Part shown: piece after piece, positions 51,810 to 58,660 of the stretch
How positions within the stretch are numbered: the stretch's first letter is position 1
Layout of the letters: each line of letters opens with the position of its first letter
NCBI RefSeq assembly: GCF_003614975.1
Contig: NZ_QZWI01000001.1
Coordinates: 434,001 to 498,000 of the forward strand
DNA length: 64,000 nucleotides
Direction of reading: 5' to 3'
From: Rahnella bruchi
GTDB taxonomy: Bacteria > Pseudomonadota > Gammaproteobacteria > Enterobacterales > Enterobacteriaceae
Translations under genes and position numbers: made by a program
Notes under the pieces: model-generated
Seen by the model: the letters and a program-made list of their open reading frames with translations, nothing else
Database searches by the model: none
Told to the model about the DNA's origin: nothing

Positions 51810-52469
51810 TTAATGTGCGGCTTTACTGACAACTGTCGCTTTAGTCAGCTCCGGCCACAGTTTCATGACTACGTCGATCAGCCGGTTTAGCTCATCGGAA
51901 CTTGCGCCGTCACGCGCCTGAACGGAAAAACCCTGAATGGTACAGGCGAGGTATTTCGCCAGCAGGGCGCTGTCCGTTACCGTTTTCAGATCGCCGCTCT
52001 CTTTTTTCTTCTCGAAATATTCAAACAAAGTGCGTTCCTGCGAGAGGTGGCGGGCGCGCAGCATTTCGGCAATATCCGCAGAAGATGAAGACATCCCGGA
52101 TGATGCGCTGATCATGAAACAGCCACTTGGCGTGTCGCAGTCGGTAAACAGCTCAACGATGGCACGCAGGTAGCGCCCGACCGTATCTTCGACGGACAAA
52201 TCTGTTCTGCTCAGTAAACATGAGCTCTTTTCGTAAAAGTTTTTCAGATAGTGCTCAACGGCTGCACGAAAAAGCCCTTCTTTATTACCGAATTCGGCAT
52301 ACAAAGTAGGTGCCTTTGCACCGGTTGCTTCGACCAAATCGGCTAATGAAGTGGCCTCGTAACCATGGCGCCAGAATAAATTCAGGGCCTTGCTCAGAGC
52401 AGTTCCACGGTCGAACTGTTTTGGGCGACCGCGACTTTTCCGGACCAAAGCCGTCTGTTCAGTGCTCAT
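51810..52469 (-). CDS. TetR-family transcriptional regulator
   Basis: A 219-residue repressor-type protein. The tail KSRGRPKQFDRGTALSKAL leads into the TetR helix-turn-helix TSLADLVEATGAKAPTLYAEFGNKEGLF (in parts). The C-terminal domain has GCFMISASSGMSSSSADIAE and AKYLACTIQGFSVQARDGAS, a ComR/AcrR-like type. ATG 52469 with AAGGAGGGTGT upstream is chosen over 52490. It heads an operon with the oxygenase gene and is divergent from a small secreted protein gene. In E. coli a similar TetR protein, ComR, represses the DUF1471 gene bhsA, and DUF1471 genes follow here too. Confidence 0.87.
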   Translation of the reverse strand: MSTEQTALVRKSRGRPKQFDRGTALSKALNLFWRHGYEATSLADLVEATGAKAPTLYAEFGNKEGLFRAAVEHYLKNFYEKSSCLLSRTDLSVEDTVGRYLRAIVELFTDCDTPSGCFMISASSGMSSSSADIAEMLRARHLSQERTLFEYFEKKKESGDLKTVTDSALLAKYLACTIQGFSVQARDGASSDELNRLIDVVMKLWPELTKATVVSKAAH

Positions 52470-52526
52470 ACACCCTCCTTCCATCACCATTGTGATTATG
52501 GTTATTAAAATAGTTATAGAAATAAC

Positions 52527-52540
52527 TTAACGATCATTAT
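52527..52540. promoter_or_regulatory. 14-bp operator-like site O1
   Basis: TTAACG-AT-CATTAT, an imperfect 6-2-6 palindrome between the TetR gene and the secreted-protein gene, upstream of the -35 at 52550 (TTGCGC) and the -10 at 52573 (TATTAT, 17-bp spacer). Confidence 0.55.
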
Positions 52541-52582
52541 TAAAAATAGTTGCGCACAAGTCCAGCGGAGTTTATTATTTAA

Positions 52583-52596
52583 TTATCGAGCGATAA
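52583..52596. promoter_or_regulatory. 14-bp operator-like site O2
   Basis: TTATCG-AG-CGATAA, a perfect 6-2-6 palindrome placed just after the -10 element TATTAT (52573-52578), where a bound repressor would block initiation. Confidence 0.65.
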
Positions 52597-52669
52597 GAAA
52601 ATCACTCAAACCCGCAAAGCAGCACAGCTATAAACGCTTTTATAAGCAACAAACCCAGGACGTAACATC

Positions 52670-52927
52670 ATGAGTAACTTTAAAATCCTTCTTGCAGTTC
52701 TGGCATTAACCGCTGTACCGGTTGCCAATGTTGCCGCACAGCAGGTTATCATGATGCCTTTACTGAGTCAGGAAGTGAGAATGGTCAATGTGACCGGTGA
52801 CAGTAACTTCTGTAACCCGGCTACCTGCGCGAACAAAAAAGTTACGCAGGGCCGTATTTCCACTTCTCCGACTCAGCCACCTGCACCTTCGACCTCTGGT
52901 CATCAGCCCGCTTCTATCTATTACTAA
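52670..52927 (+). CDS. Small secreted protein, divergent from the TetR gene
   Basis: An 85-residue protein with a clear signal peptide, MSNFKILLAVLALTAVPVAN, cleaved after VAA near residue 23. The mature part has two cysteines (48 and 53; FCNPATC) and a Thr/Ser/Pro-rich tail (SPTQPPAPSTSGHQP). I do not recognise a family; it is not a DUF1471 protein. Its promoter carries the same two-operator arrangement as the following genes, so it probably belongs to the same regulon. A strong terminator follows. Confidence 0.75.
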   Translation: MSNFKILLAVLALTAVPVANVAAQQVIMMPLLSQEVRMVNVTGDSNFCNPATCANKKVTQGRISTSPTQPPAPSTSGHQPASIYY

Positions 52928-52966
52928 GCGTGGCGCCTGACGAACGTTAGTCAGGGCAGGAATAAC

Positions 52967-52997
52967 GATAAGGCGGCTCTGGTCGCCTTATCTTTTT
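52967..52997 (+). terminator. Rho-independent terminator
   Basis: GATAAGGCG-(8 nt)-CGCCTTATC followed by TTTTT. A perfect 9-bp stem 40 bp after the secreted-protein stop. Confidence 0.9.
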
Positions 52998-53046
52998 CAG
53001 CCGACCTTTGTTTTATCATCCTCTCCGGTCAGAACCAACCATTAAC

Positions 53047-53060
53047 TTAGCGATCATTAA
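53047..53060. promoter_or_regulatory. 14-bp operator-like site O3
   Basis: TTAGCG-AT-CATTAA, a related imperfect palindrome about 290 bp upstream of the first DUF1471 gene. The 409-bp gap 52928-53336 otherwise holds the terminator, a CRP-like site and the promoter. Confidence 0.4.
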
Positions 53061-53162
53061 AGATTCATTTAGCGAAATTATGGATATGTCTGTTCCATTC
53101 CATTTGGATGAACCATTTTAAAAACATAAATTTAACAAAACAAAAACAACCACCTTCCTGAA

Positions 53163-53178
53163 CGTGACCTGAGTCACA
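53163..53178. promoter_or_regulatory. CRP-like site
   Basis: CGTGA-CCTGAG-TCACA matches nine of ten core positions of the CRP consensus. It is about 76 bp upstream of the predicted transcription start of the first DUF1471 gene, a class I distance. Binding is untested. Confidence 0.45.
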
Positions 53179-53188
53179 GCACAATTAG

Positions 53189-53202
53189 TTAATGCTCATT
53201 AA
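53189..53202. promoter_or_regulatory. 14-bp operator-like site O4
   Basis: TTAATG-CT-CATTAA, a perfect 6-2-6 palindrome upstream of the -35 element TTGCAC (53212-53217) of the first DUF1471 gene. Confidence 0.6.
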
Positions 53203-53244
53203 AAAAACATCTTGCACAAACTCGCAACACCCCTTACCATTTAC

Positions 53245-53258
53245 TTATCGAACGTTAA
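53245..53258. promoter_or_regulatory. 14-bp operator-like site O5 after the -10
   Basis: TTATCG-AA-CGTTAA, one mismatch from a perfect palindrome. The promoter is TTGCAC (53212) with TACCAT (53235-53240) after 17 bp, so the site covers the start region. Confidence 0.6.
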
Positions 53259-53336
53259 CTAATAAATAACGTTGAACCGAAACTGAGGCGCCTTCATCAG
53301 GCCCCCCAAACAAATTAACGGACAGGAAAAGACATC

Positions 53337-53594
53337 ATGAAAACTATCGCAATGACCATCGCCGCTCTGACACTGGCTACCGCTTCTTTCTCTACCCTTG
53401 CTGCCACTGAAGTTCAGTCTGCTCCGGCAGGTGAACAAACTATCGGTACCATCAGCGCTTCTTCAAATGGTGATCTGGGTACCCTTCAGTCAAAACTGAA
53501 TGCGAAAGCCACTGAAGCGGGTGCAAGCTCTTACCGCATCATCGGTGCTTCCGGTGAAAACCACATGTACGGCACTGCTGAGCTGTACAAATAA
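53337..53594 (+). CDS. BhsA/YdgH-like DUF1471 protein, copy 1
   Basis: An 85-residue periplasmic protein with a signal peptide cleaved after TLA (about residue 22), leaving a mature 63-residue DUF1471 domain that begins ATEVQSAPAGEQTIGTIS and ends GENHMYGTAELYK. E. coli relatives (BhsA, McbA, YhcN) respond to acid, copper, peroxide or biofilm conditions. The core EAGASSYRIIGASG is shared with the two following copies. It is 85 residues like them, shows tandem duplication, and has its own promoter with two operator-like sites. Confidence 0.92.
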   Translation: MKTIAMTIAALTLATASFSTLAATEVQSAPAGEQTIGTISASSNGDLGTLQSKLNAKATEAGASSYRIIGASGENHMYGTAELYK

Positions 53595-53634
53595 GAGATG
53601 AAGATTGCGTTAGCAGATTGTGCCGCACAATTAG

Positions 53635-53648
53635 TTAACGATTAATAA
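53635..53648. promoter_or_regulatory. 14-bp operator-like site O6
   Basis: TTAACG-AT-TAATAA upstream of the second DUF1471 gene, preceded by CAATTAG as in the other copies. Confidence 0.5.
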
Positions 53649-53657
53649 ATAAATAAG

Positions 53658-53686
53658 TTGCACAGAATGTGATCCAGGTCTAAGAT
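53658..53686 (+). promoter_or_regulatory. Sigma-70 promoter of the second DUF1471 gene
   Basis: TTGCAC (53658-53663), a 17-bp spacer and TAAGAT (53681-53686). It is the best-formed of the matching promoters in this block. Confidence 0.7.
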
Positions 53687-53690
53687 TTAA

Positions 53691-53704
53691 TTATCGAACG
53701 TTAA
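53691..53704. promoter_or_regulatory. 14-bp operator-like site O7 after the -10
   Basis: TTATCG-AA-CGTTAA, identical to O5 and in the same place relative to the -10 element. Confidence 0.62.
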
Positions 53705-53761
53705 TTAAAAACGTCTGACCGAATCATCACCTGCTGATAAAGAGATAAAAAGGAATACATC

Positions 53762-54019
53762 ATGAAAAACATCACAATGACATTAGCTGCAATTGCCCTT
53801 GCTACCGCTTCTTTCTCCACCCTGGCAGCGACTGAAGTTCAGTCTGCCCCAACGGGACAACAATCAATCGGTGTAGTAAGCGCTTCTTCAAGCAACGATT
53901 TATCCAGCCTGCAGAACAAACTGAATGCAAAAGCTAACGAAGCTGGCGCAAGTTCATACCGCATCATCGGTGCTTCTGGTGACAACCATCTGCACGGTAC
54001 TGCTGAGCTGTATAAATAA
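53762..54019 (+). CDS. BhsA/YdgH-like DUF1471 protein, copy 2
   Basis: An 85-residue paralogue of copy 1 with signal peptide MKNITMTLAAIALATASFST and the mature start ATEVQSAPTGQQSIGVVSAS. The C-terminal end, ...SGDNHLHGTAELYK, has one His/Tyr change from its neighbours. AAAGGAA lies upstream of the ATG. Expected to be periplasmic and stress-induced by family analogy. It arises from tandem duplication, as the promoter, operators and coding sequence are all alike. Confidence 0.92.
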   Translation: MKNITMTLAAIALATASFSTLAATEVQSAPTGQQSIGVVSASSSNDLSSLQNKLNAKANEAGASSYRIIGASGDNHLHGTAELYK

Positions 54020-54055
54020 GTAAGAAATTTTGCATCATGGGTAACCTACATTTAG

Positions 54056-54069
54056 TTAACGATTAATAA
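54056..54069. promoter_or_regulatory. 14-bp operator-like site O8
   Basis: TTAACG-AT-TAATAA, identical to O6, upstream of the third DUF1471 gene. A TTGCAC follows at 54100, but no good -10 is seen at 17 bp; the downstream operator is degenerate (ATGAACGTTGAT near 54111-54122). Confidence 0.45.
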
Positions 54070-54167
54070 GCTAGATGTTAGATCGGACAGAAGACAGCTT
54101 TGCACATTAAATGAACGTTGATGACAACGCCTGGCAAAGCTTAATAAACGAATTGAGGATATGTATT

Positions 54168-54437
54168 ATGAAAAACAATATGAAAAATATTACGATGACT
54201 CTCGCCGCTATCGCTCTGGCAACCGCTTCATTCTCTACCCTGGCAGCGACTGAAGTTCAGTCCGCTCCGTCAGGTCAGCAGGCGATGGGTGTCGTCAGCG
54301 CAACTTCAGGTAACAGCCTGAGCAGCCTGCAGGACAAACTGAATGCTAAAGCCAGTGAAGCCGGTGCAAGTTCTTACCGTATCATCGGTGCTTCCGGTGA
54401 CAACCACCTGTACGGTACAGCTGAACTGTATAAATAA
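54168..54437 (+). CDS. BhsA/YdgH-like DUF1471 protein, copy 3
   Basis: An 89-residue paralogue with the same signal peptide and the mature start ATEVQSAPSGQQAMGVVSAT. Start ATG 54168 gives the sequence MKNNMKNIT...; GAGGAT is 7 nt upstream of it, while the in-frame ATG at 54180 would give the 85-residue length of the other copies. The frame is open further upstream to 54111, but that part is promoter. A terminator follows. The promoter has drifted compared with copies 1 and 2, so its regulation may differ. Confidence 0.9.
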   Translation: MKNNMKNITMTLAAIALATASFSTLAATEVQSAPSGQQAMGVVSATSGNSLSSLQDKLNAKASEAGASSYRIIGASGDNHLYGTAELYK

Positions 54438-54470
54438 ACCAGCGGCATACGTTAAAGTAGTAAGCAGAAG

Positions 54471-54492
54471 AGGCGGCATTTGCCGCCTTTTT
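54471..54492 (+). terminator. Rho-independent terminator
   Basis: AGGCGGCA-TT-TGCCGCCT followed by TTTT, after the third DUF1471 gene. Confidence 0.9.
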
Positions 54493-54683
54493 CGTGTCTG
54501 CGGTTTAGTCAATTTCTTATTACTCTCTTGCCGCCCTGCCATCCTGTGCTACATTTTTCTCTTCTGTTTCCGTTCAGGTACTTCATCCCGATGTAACGAA
54601 TTCTCATCACTGACAGTTTTAAATATCCCTGATGCATAAACGCATTACGGGGGTTTCTGTTATTTCAGATGAGAATCTCATTC

Positions 54684-55898
54684 ATGAACTCGTTATTGCA
54701 TGCGCTGATACGCGCATTACGCAGCCACCGCTGGCTGCGTCTGCTGGGCTGTGCTTTTATTTTATCCTCACTCGGAAATGGTCTGACACAGGTGGTGGTT
54801 TTTGGGCAACTGCTGCGCTGGCAGGCTTCGCCCACGACATTAACGCTGGCGTATATGCTTGCGACACTGCCCGGATTTCTCGGCAGTATCTGGGGCGAAA
54901 GGCTTTGCCGGAAAATGTCGCCACTGCGCATTCTGATCTTGTGCGAAATACTCGGTATGCTGGCGCTGATGATGCCGCTGTATGGCGTGCTGGCTCATAA
55001 CATTCCGGCGCTGCTGGCCGTTCAGTCTGCGGAGGCGTTATTCAGCGGGATGAGTTATCCGGCGCTGACATTGTTGTTCAAACGCGGTCTTAGCGCCGAA
55101 GAGTTACCGGCGGCAACGGCGCTGGAAACCCTGATATTCGCCGCACAGGTATTACTCGGCACCGGATTGGGCGTTTTACTGTTTGATGTGCTTTCACCGC
55201 TCAGCCTGCTGGCACTGGATGCTCTGAGTTTCGCGACATCCGCGGCTCTGCTGGCAGGATCATTAGCCCTCTTTAAAGTCTGTACCCCGCACAACTCCCC
55301 TTCAAAAAATGATGCCGAACCGCCACTTCACTGGAAAACGTTTACGCCTTTGCAAAAACGAAGCGTCTTGCTGCTACCGGCACTCGCGGCGGTAGGTTCG
55401 CCGGCAATGGCATTGTTACCGGCACTGGCGCAGCAAATGCACCCGCAGGATACGGCCAGTCTGGCGCTGCCGCTTCTTTTTGCGCGCAGTCTCGGGCAAC
55501 TTTGCGGGCCGCTGTTGCTTAATGCGGAGAAACTCCGGCATTACAGCGCCAGCAACCTGCGACTTTTAGTATGTCTAATGCTGTTTCTGGCCGGATATTT
55601 CCTGTTACCGCACTTCGCCTTATGGCCGCTCGCCGCGCTGACACTCATTTTCGGTGCACATCTGGCTTCGAATGTGGTGTTTGCATTGGGGACTTTCGGG
55701 GTTCTGAGCCATTTCCAGGGCGCGGATGTTGCGCGTGCCAGCGCTCTCGCCTGGCGCGGACAGGTGTTCATCGCCGCCATTGCCACCGCCATTGCCGGTT
55801 ATCTGGCAGAAAATGCCGGTGCAGTGGTCGCGCTCCACAGTGTTTCTCTCACCAGCCTGGCCGGTGTCGCAATTCTGCTCTGGCGTTACCGGGCTTAA
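54684..55898 (+). CDS. MFS transporter
   Basis: An inner-membrane major facilitator of about 404 residues with roughly eleven or twelve hydrophobic segments: LLGCAFILSSLGNGLTQVVV, LTLAYMLATLPGFLGSIWGE, the motif-A-like loop GERLCRKMSPLRIL, and LLVCLMLFLAGYFLLPHF toward the C-terminus. It resembles the EntS/macrolide-efflux-like MFS_3 branch, so export is likely, but the substrate is unknown. Start: ATG 54684 (MNSLLHAL) or 54669 (MRISFMNS); neither has a good binding site. It is monocistronic. Confidence 0.75.
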   Translation: MNSLLHALIRALRSHRWLRLLGCAFILSSLGNGLTQVVVFGQLLRWQASPTTLTLAYMLATLPGFLGSIWGERLCRKMSPLRILILCEILGMLALMMPLYGVLAHNIPALLAVQSAEALFSGMSYPALTLLFKRGLSAEELPAATALETLIFAAQVLLGTGLGVLLFDVLSPLSLLALDALSFATSAALLAGSLALFKVCTPHNSPSKNDAEPPLHWKTFTPLQKRSVLLLPALAAVGSPAMALLPALAQQMHPQDTASLALPLLFARSLGQLCGPLLLNAEKLRHYSASNLRLLVCLMLFLAGYFLLPHFALWPLAALTLIFGAHLASNVVFALGTFGVLSHFQGADVARASALAWRGQVFIAAIATAIAGYLAENAGAVVALHSVSLTSLAGVAILLWRYRA

Positions 55899-56058
55899 TC
55901 CCCATCACAAAACACAGAAGGCAGAGATTTTTCCTGCCTTTTTCCTTTCCTGCGTTGGCGAAACCCCATTTATTACGGCGTATTGCGCAAAATTATATCC
56001 GCTTTCTCCCTCACCGGCTCTGCCGTCATATAAAGGTGTTGGCGTGAGGTATATTTAG

Positions 56059-56074
56059 GTATAAAATTTTATAC
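56059..56074. promoter_or_regulatory. Palindromic operator of the toxin-antitoxin pair
   Basis: GTATAAAATTTTATAC is a perfect 16-bp palindrome, 15 bp upstream of the toxin start and overlapping the likely -10 region. Autoregulation by the XRE antitoxin is the expected role. Confidence 0.6.
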
Positions 56075-56089
56075 ACAAGGAAAGTGACG

Positions 56090-56443
56090 GTGACTAAAAA
56101 TATCGACTGGCGGGGAAGCTCACTCAAAGATTTGCGCAATTTTCCTGCCGATGTCAAAAAACGGGCAGGCTATGAACTCGAGCAGATCCAGCACGGACTC
56201 CCCCCGACACAATGGAAATCCGTCAATGACTGGGGATCCGGCGTGGTTGAAATCAAGCTTGATGCCTTTGCCGGCACATTCCGGGTCGTCTATATCGCAA
56301 AATTTGAAGATGCTATTTACATCCTTCATTGCTTTGCGAAAAAGACTCAGCAAACCTCTCTGGCGGATATCGCCATTATAAAAACAAGGTACGCTGAGAT
56401 CGTCAGAGAACGCCAAAGGAGAGAAAATGAAAGAAGAAATTGA
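56090..56443 (+). CDS. RelE/HigB-type toxin (Gp49-like family)
   Basis: A 117-residue basic protein of the phage-Gp49-like/HigB superfamily: SLKDLRNFPADVKKRAGYEL, VNDWGSGVVEIKLDAFAGTFRVVYIAKFEDAIYILHCFAKK (in parts), TSLADIAIIKTRYAEIV. These proteins are mRNA interferases in family members tested. GTG 56090 is chosen because AAGG lies 9 nt upstream; an earlier GTG at 56084 is too close to it. It precedes and overlaps the antitoxin gene by 17 bp, the toxin-first order seen in HigBA-type modules. Confidence 0.84.
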   Translation: MTKNIDWRGSSLKDLRNFPADVKKRAGYELEQIQHGLPPTQWKSVNDWGSGVVEIKLDAFAGTFRVVYIAKFEDAIYILHCFAKKTQQTSLADIAIIKTRYAEIVRERQRRENERRN

Positions 56444-56765
56444 TGTTGCTTCACGCCATATCACACCGGCAGGCGGAAATGTCTTTGCGGATTTAGGGTT
56501 TAGCGAAAATGAAGCGCAATCTTTACATGCAGACTCGCAGGCTAAAATCGCTCAGACCATTGCCCTGAAAGAACAACTCATGACTGAGATCGGCAGATGG
56601 ATAGTACTGCAAAATCTACGTCAGAGTGATGCAGCCAAAGTGCTCCAGGTTTCACGCCCGAGGGTTTCGGACGTAGTGAACAAAAAAACGGATAAATTTA
56701 CTCTGGATGCCCTGATTCTGATGCTGTGTCTGGCTGGAAAACAGGTGAAACTGGTGGTGGAATAA
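56427..56765 (+). CDS. XRE-family antitoxin (HigA-like, HTH_37)
   Basis: A 112-residue DNA-binding antitoxin. The N-terminal part carries NVFADLGFSENEAQSLHADS, the characteristic start of this family, and residues about 55-100 form the XRE helix-turn-helix (LRQSDAAKVLQVSRPRVSDVVNKKTDKFTLDAL, in parts). AAAGGAG lies within the toxin gene just before ATG 56427. It should neutralise the toxin by direct binding and repress the operon at the upstream palindrome. Confidence 0.87.
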   Translation: MKEEIDVASRHITPAGGNVFADLGFSENEAQSLHADSQAKIAQTIALKEQLMTEIGRWIVLQNLRQSDAAKVLQVSRPRVSDVVNKKTDKFTLDALILMLCLAGKQVKLVVE

Positions 56766-56834
56766 TCGCTATCACAAAACACAAAAGGCAGAGATCTCTC
56801 CCCGCCTTTGGCGCATTCCCCTGAAACCAGCCCG

Positions 56835-57932
56835 TCAGTTGGCTGAGCTTTTTAGCTGGTTGTCCTGGTGATGTTGCTCCACCGCAAGTTCAATCAGGCG
56901 GGTGATCAAATCGCTGTAACCTAAGCCGCTGGCAGCCCAGAGTTTTGGATACATACTGATATTTGTGAACCCTGGCAGCGTATTGATTTCATTAATGATG
57001 ACCTCGCCCTGCCCGGTCAGGAACACATCCACACGCGCCATACCTCGGCACTCGAGCACCTGAAATGCCTGTAAAGCAATGGCACGAATGCGGTCATTCG
57101 TTTCCTGCGGTAAATCTGCCGGAACGGCAACAGAAGCGCCGGATTCATTGATGTACTTGGTATCGTAAGAATAAAATTCGTCGTGCAGGATAACTTCGCC
57201 GCACACGCTGGCCTGGGGATAATCATTACCCAGCACTGCGCATTCGATTTCTCGGCCTTTTATGGCGGACTCGACCAGCACTTTATGGTCGAAGCTGAAC
57301 GCTTCATCGAGCGCCCGTACAAAGCCTGCTTCATCACTGACCTTGCTGACACCTACTGATGATCCCTGATTCGCAGGCTTGATAAACAGCGGCAGGCCGA
57401 GCTGCTGAGAGACTCCGGCAAAGGTATGTTTCTGGCGGTTAGCGCGGGTCAGGCAGACAAACGGGGCGACGGATAAACCGGCATCTCGCAACAAGCGCTT
57501 GGTGACATCTTTATCCATGCTGACTGCTGAACCCAGCACGCCGGAGCCCACGAAGGGGATGTTGGCCATGCGCAGCAATCCCTGCAACGAACCATCTTCG
57601 CCCAGAGTGCCGTGGACAATCGGGAAAATCACATCCACTTGCGATAACGCGCTGGCACTATGGGTTTCGATTAACTGATTTTCCGTTTGCCCAGGGATCA
57701 GCGCAACCTGATTATTCGAGCGGTTCAGGGCAATCAGCGAAGGGTTCTCTGCATTGATCAGATAATTGCTGGCATCATTGATATGCCATTCTCCTTTCTT
57801 ATCGATGCCGAGTAATGTCACATCAAAATGTTGCTTATCAATCGCATCAACAATGTTTTTTGCTGATTGCAGTGACACTTCGTGCTCTGCCGATTTACCG
57901 CCAAAAATGATACCAACCCGTAATTTACTCAC
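56835..57932 (-). CDS. ddlA: D-alanine--D-alanine ligase A
   Basis: An ATP-grasp ligase of 365 residues that makes D-Ala-D-Ala for peptidoglycan. The N-terminal [20 protein letters not shown] and [18 protein letters not shown] bind substrate; [17 protein letters not shown] holds the ATP-grasp loop, and the C-terminal [21 protein letters not shown] has the metal ligands. The length and [12 protein letters not shown]-type features favour DdlA over DdlB, and it is not in the mra cluster. GGAGC lies upstream of the start at 57932. It is monocistronic. Confidence 0.94.
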   Translation of the reverse strand: MSKLRVGIIFGGKSAEHEVSLQSAKNIVDAIDKQHFDVTLLGIDKKGEWHINDASNYLINAENPSLIALNRSNNQVALIPGQTENQLIETHSASALSQVDVIFPIVHGTLGEDGSLQGLLRMANIPFVGSGVLGSAVSMDKDVTKRLLRDAGLSVAPFVCLTRANRQKHTFAGVSQQLGLPLFIKPANQGSSVGVSKVSDEAGFVRALDEAFSFDHKVLVESAIKGREIECAVLGNDYPQASVCGEVILHDEFYSYDTKYINESGASVAVPADLPQETNDRIRAIALQAFQVLECRGMARVDVFLTGQGEVIINEINTLPGFTNISMYPKLWAASGLGYSDLITRLIELAVEQHHQDNQLKSSAN

Positions 57933-57992
57933 CTGCTGCTCCTTGTCGCCAGCACAAGGCTGGCGGCGAATTTTCTTATAAACAACAAACCG

Positions 57993-58322
57993 CTAGTCGA
58001 CTACAAACAGCTTTGCGCCCACCGGAGTGGAAGAACGATGTGCTTCGGCATTATCCGCCACCTGATAACTCATGCCCGGCGACAGCGTAAATTTGCGACC
58101 ATCTTCCAGACGGGTATGAAGCTCACCTTCCAGACAGAACAACACGTGGCCTTTACTGCACCAGTGATCTGCTTCATAACCTGCTGAATATTCAACAATA
58201 CGCACCCGGATATCGCCAAATTTTTGCGTACGCCACAGCGCCATGCCGGTATCGCCCGGATGTTGTGTTGGCGTTACGTCACTCCAGTCAGTCGTACAAA
58301 ACGGAATCGCATCAAGCTTCAT
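57993..58322 (-). CDS. DHCW-motif cupin-fold protein
   Basis: A 109-residue small cupin with the namesake motif in YEADHWCSKGHVLFCLEGEL: the DHWC residues replace the usual metal-binding histidine pattern. The rest is barrel-like (LHTRLEDGRKFTLSPGMSYQVAD). The function is unknown; possibly a sugar- or small-acid-binding protein. ATG 58322 (MKLDAIPF) is chosen from the domain boundary; the frame is open to 58385 with a hydrophobic stretch of doubtful value. It follows ddlA's promoter region on the same strand (60-bp gap), but co-transcription is not clear. Confidence 0.78.
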   Translation of the reverse strand: MKLDAIPFCTTDWSDVTPTQHPGDTGMALWRTQKFGDIRVRIVEYSAGYEADHWCSKGHVLFCLEGELHTRLEDGRKFTLSPGMSYQVADNAEAHRSSTPVGAKLFVVD

Positions 58323-58660
58323 GAGTTTCTCAATGTCGGAAATTTGAAGGAAAGCCAGCATAAAAGTGAGCGGTAAATTTATCAATCGCTTGCTGAAAAC
58401 AATTCATTAACAGTGCGCCGCAAAGTTACGTAAAGCCGATTGTTCTTAGAGACAGGCCACAGCCCGCGTATGGCAGGGCCGGCAGGAATGCCCAATAATC
58501 AGACATTCCTGTTGTGTTGCATGAGGTGTCTGTGAGACTGAGGTCACGTTTTTTCGACTATGCTTAATGTTCTGTTGAGAAAGAACGCAGTAAGGCGAAC
58601 GCACCTCAATTCCAACGTGCCGTTGTTGTCGACGACACGCCACAAAACAAGGAGCAACAC
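58323..58660. other. Gap with a 13-bp-loop inverted repeat
   Basis: CAGGAATG (58483-58490) and CATTCCTG (58504-58511) form an 8-bp inverted repeat spaced by 13 bp, about 150 bp upstream of the dehydrogenase gene. It could be an operator for that gene. No CRP or sigma-54 signal and no further gene is recognised in this gap. Confidence 0.35.

Noticed and set aside
53337-54437. CRISPR-like array
   Set aside because: The repeats in this block are promoters and paralogous genes; no regular short direct repeats with unique spacers occur here or elsewhere in the window.
55571-56047. 158-codon frame overlapping the end of the MFS gene
   Set aside because: Its composition is Arg/Cys/His-rich and it lies mostly inside the MFS gene in another frame.
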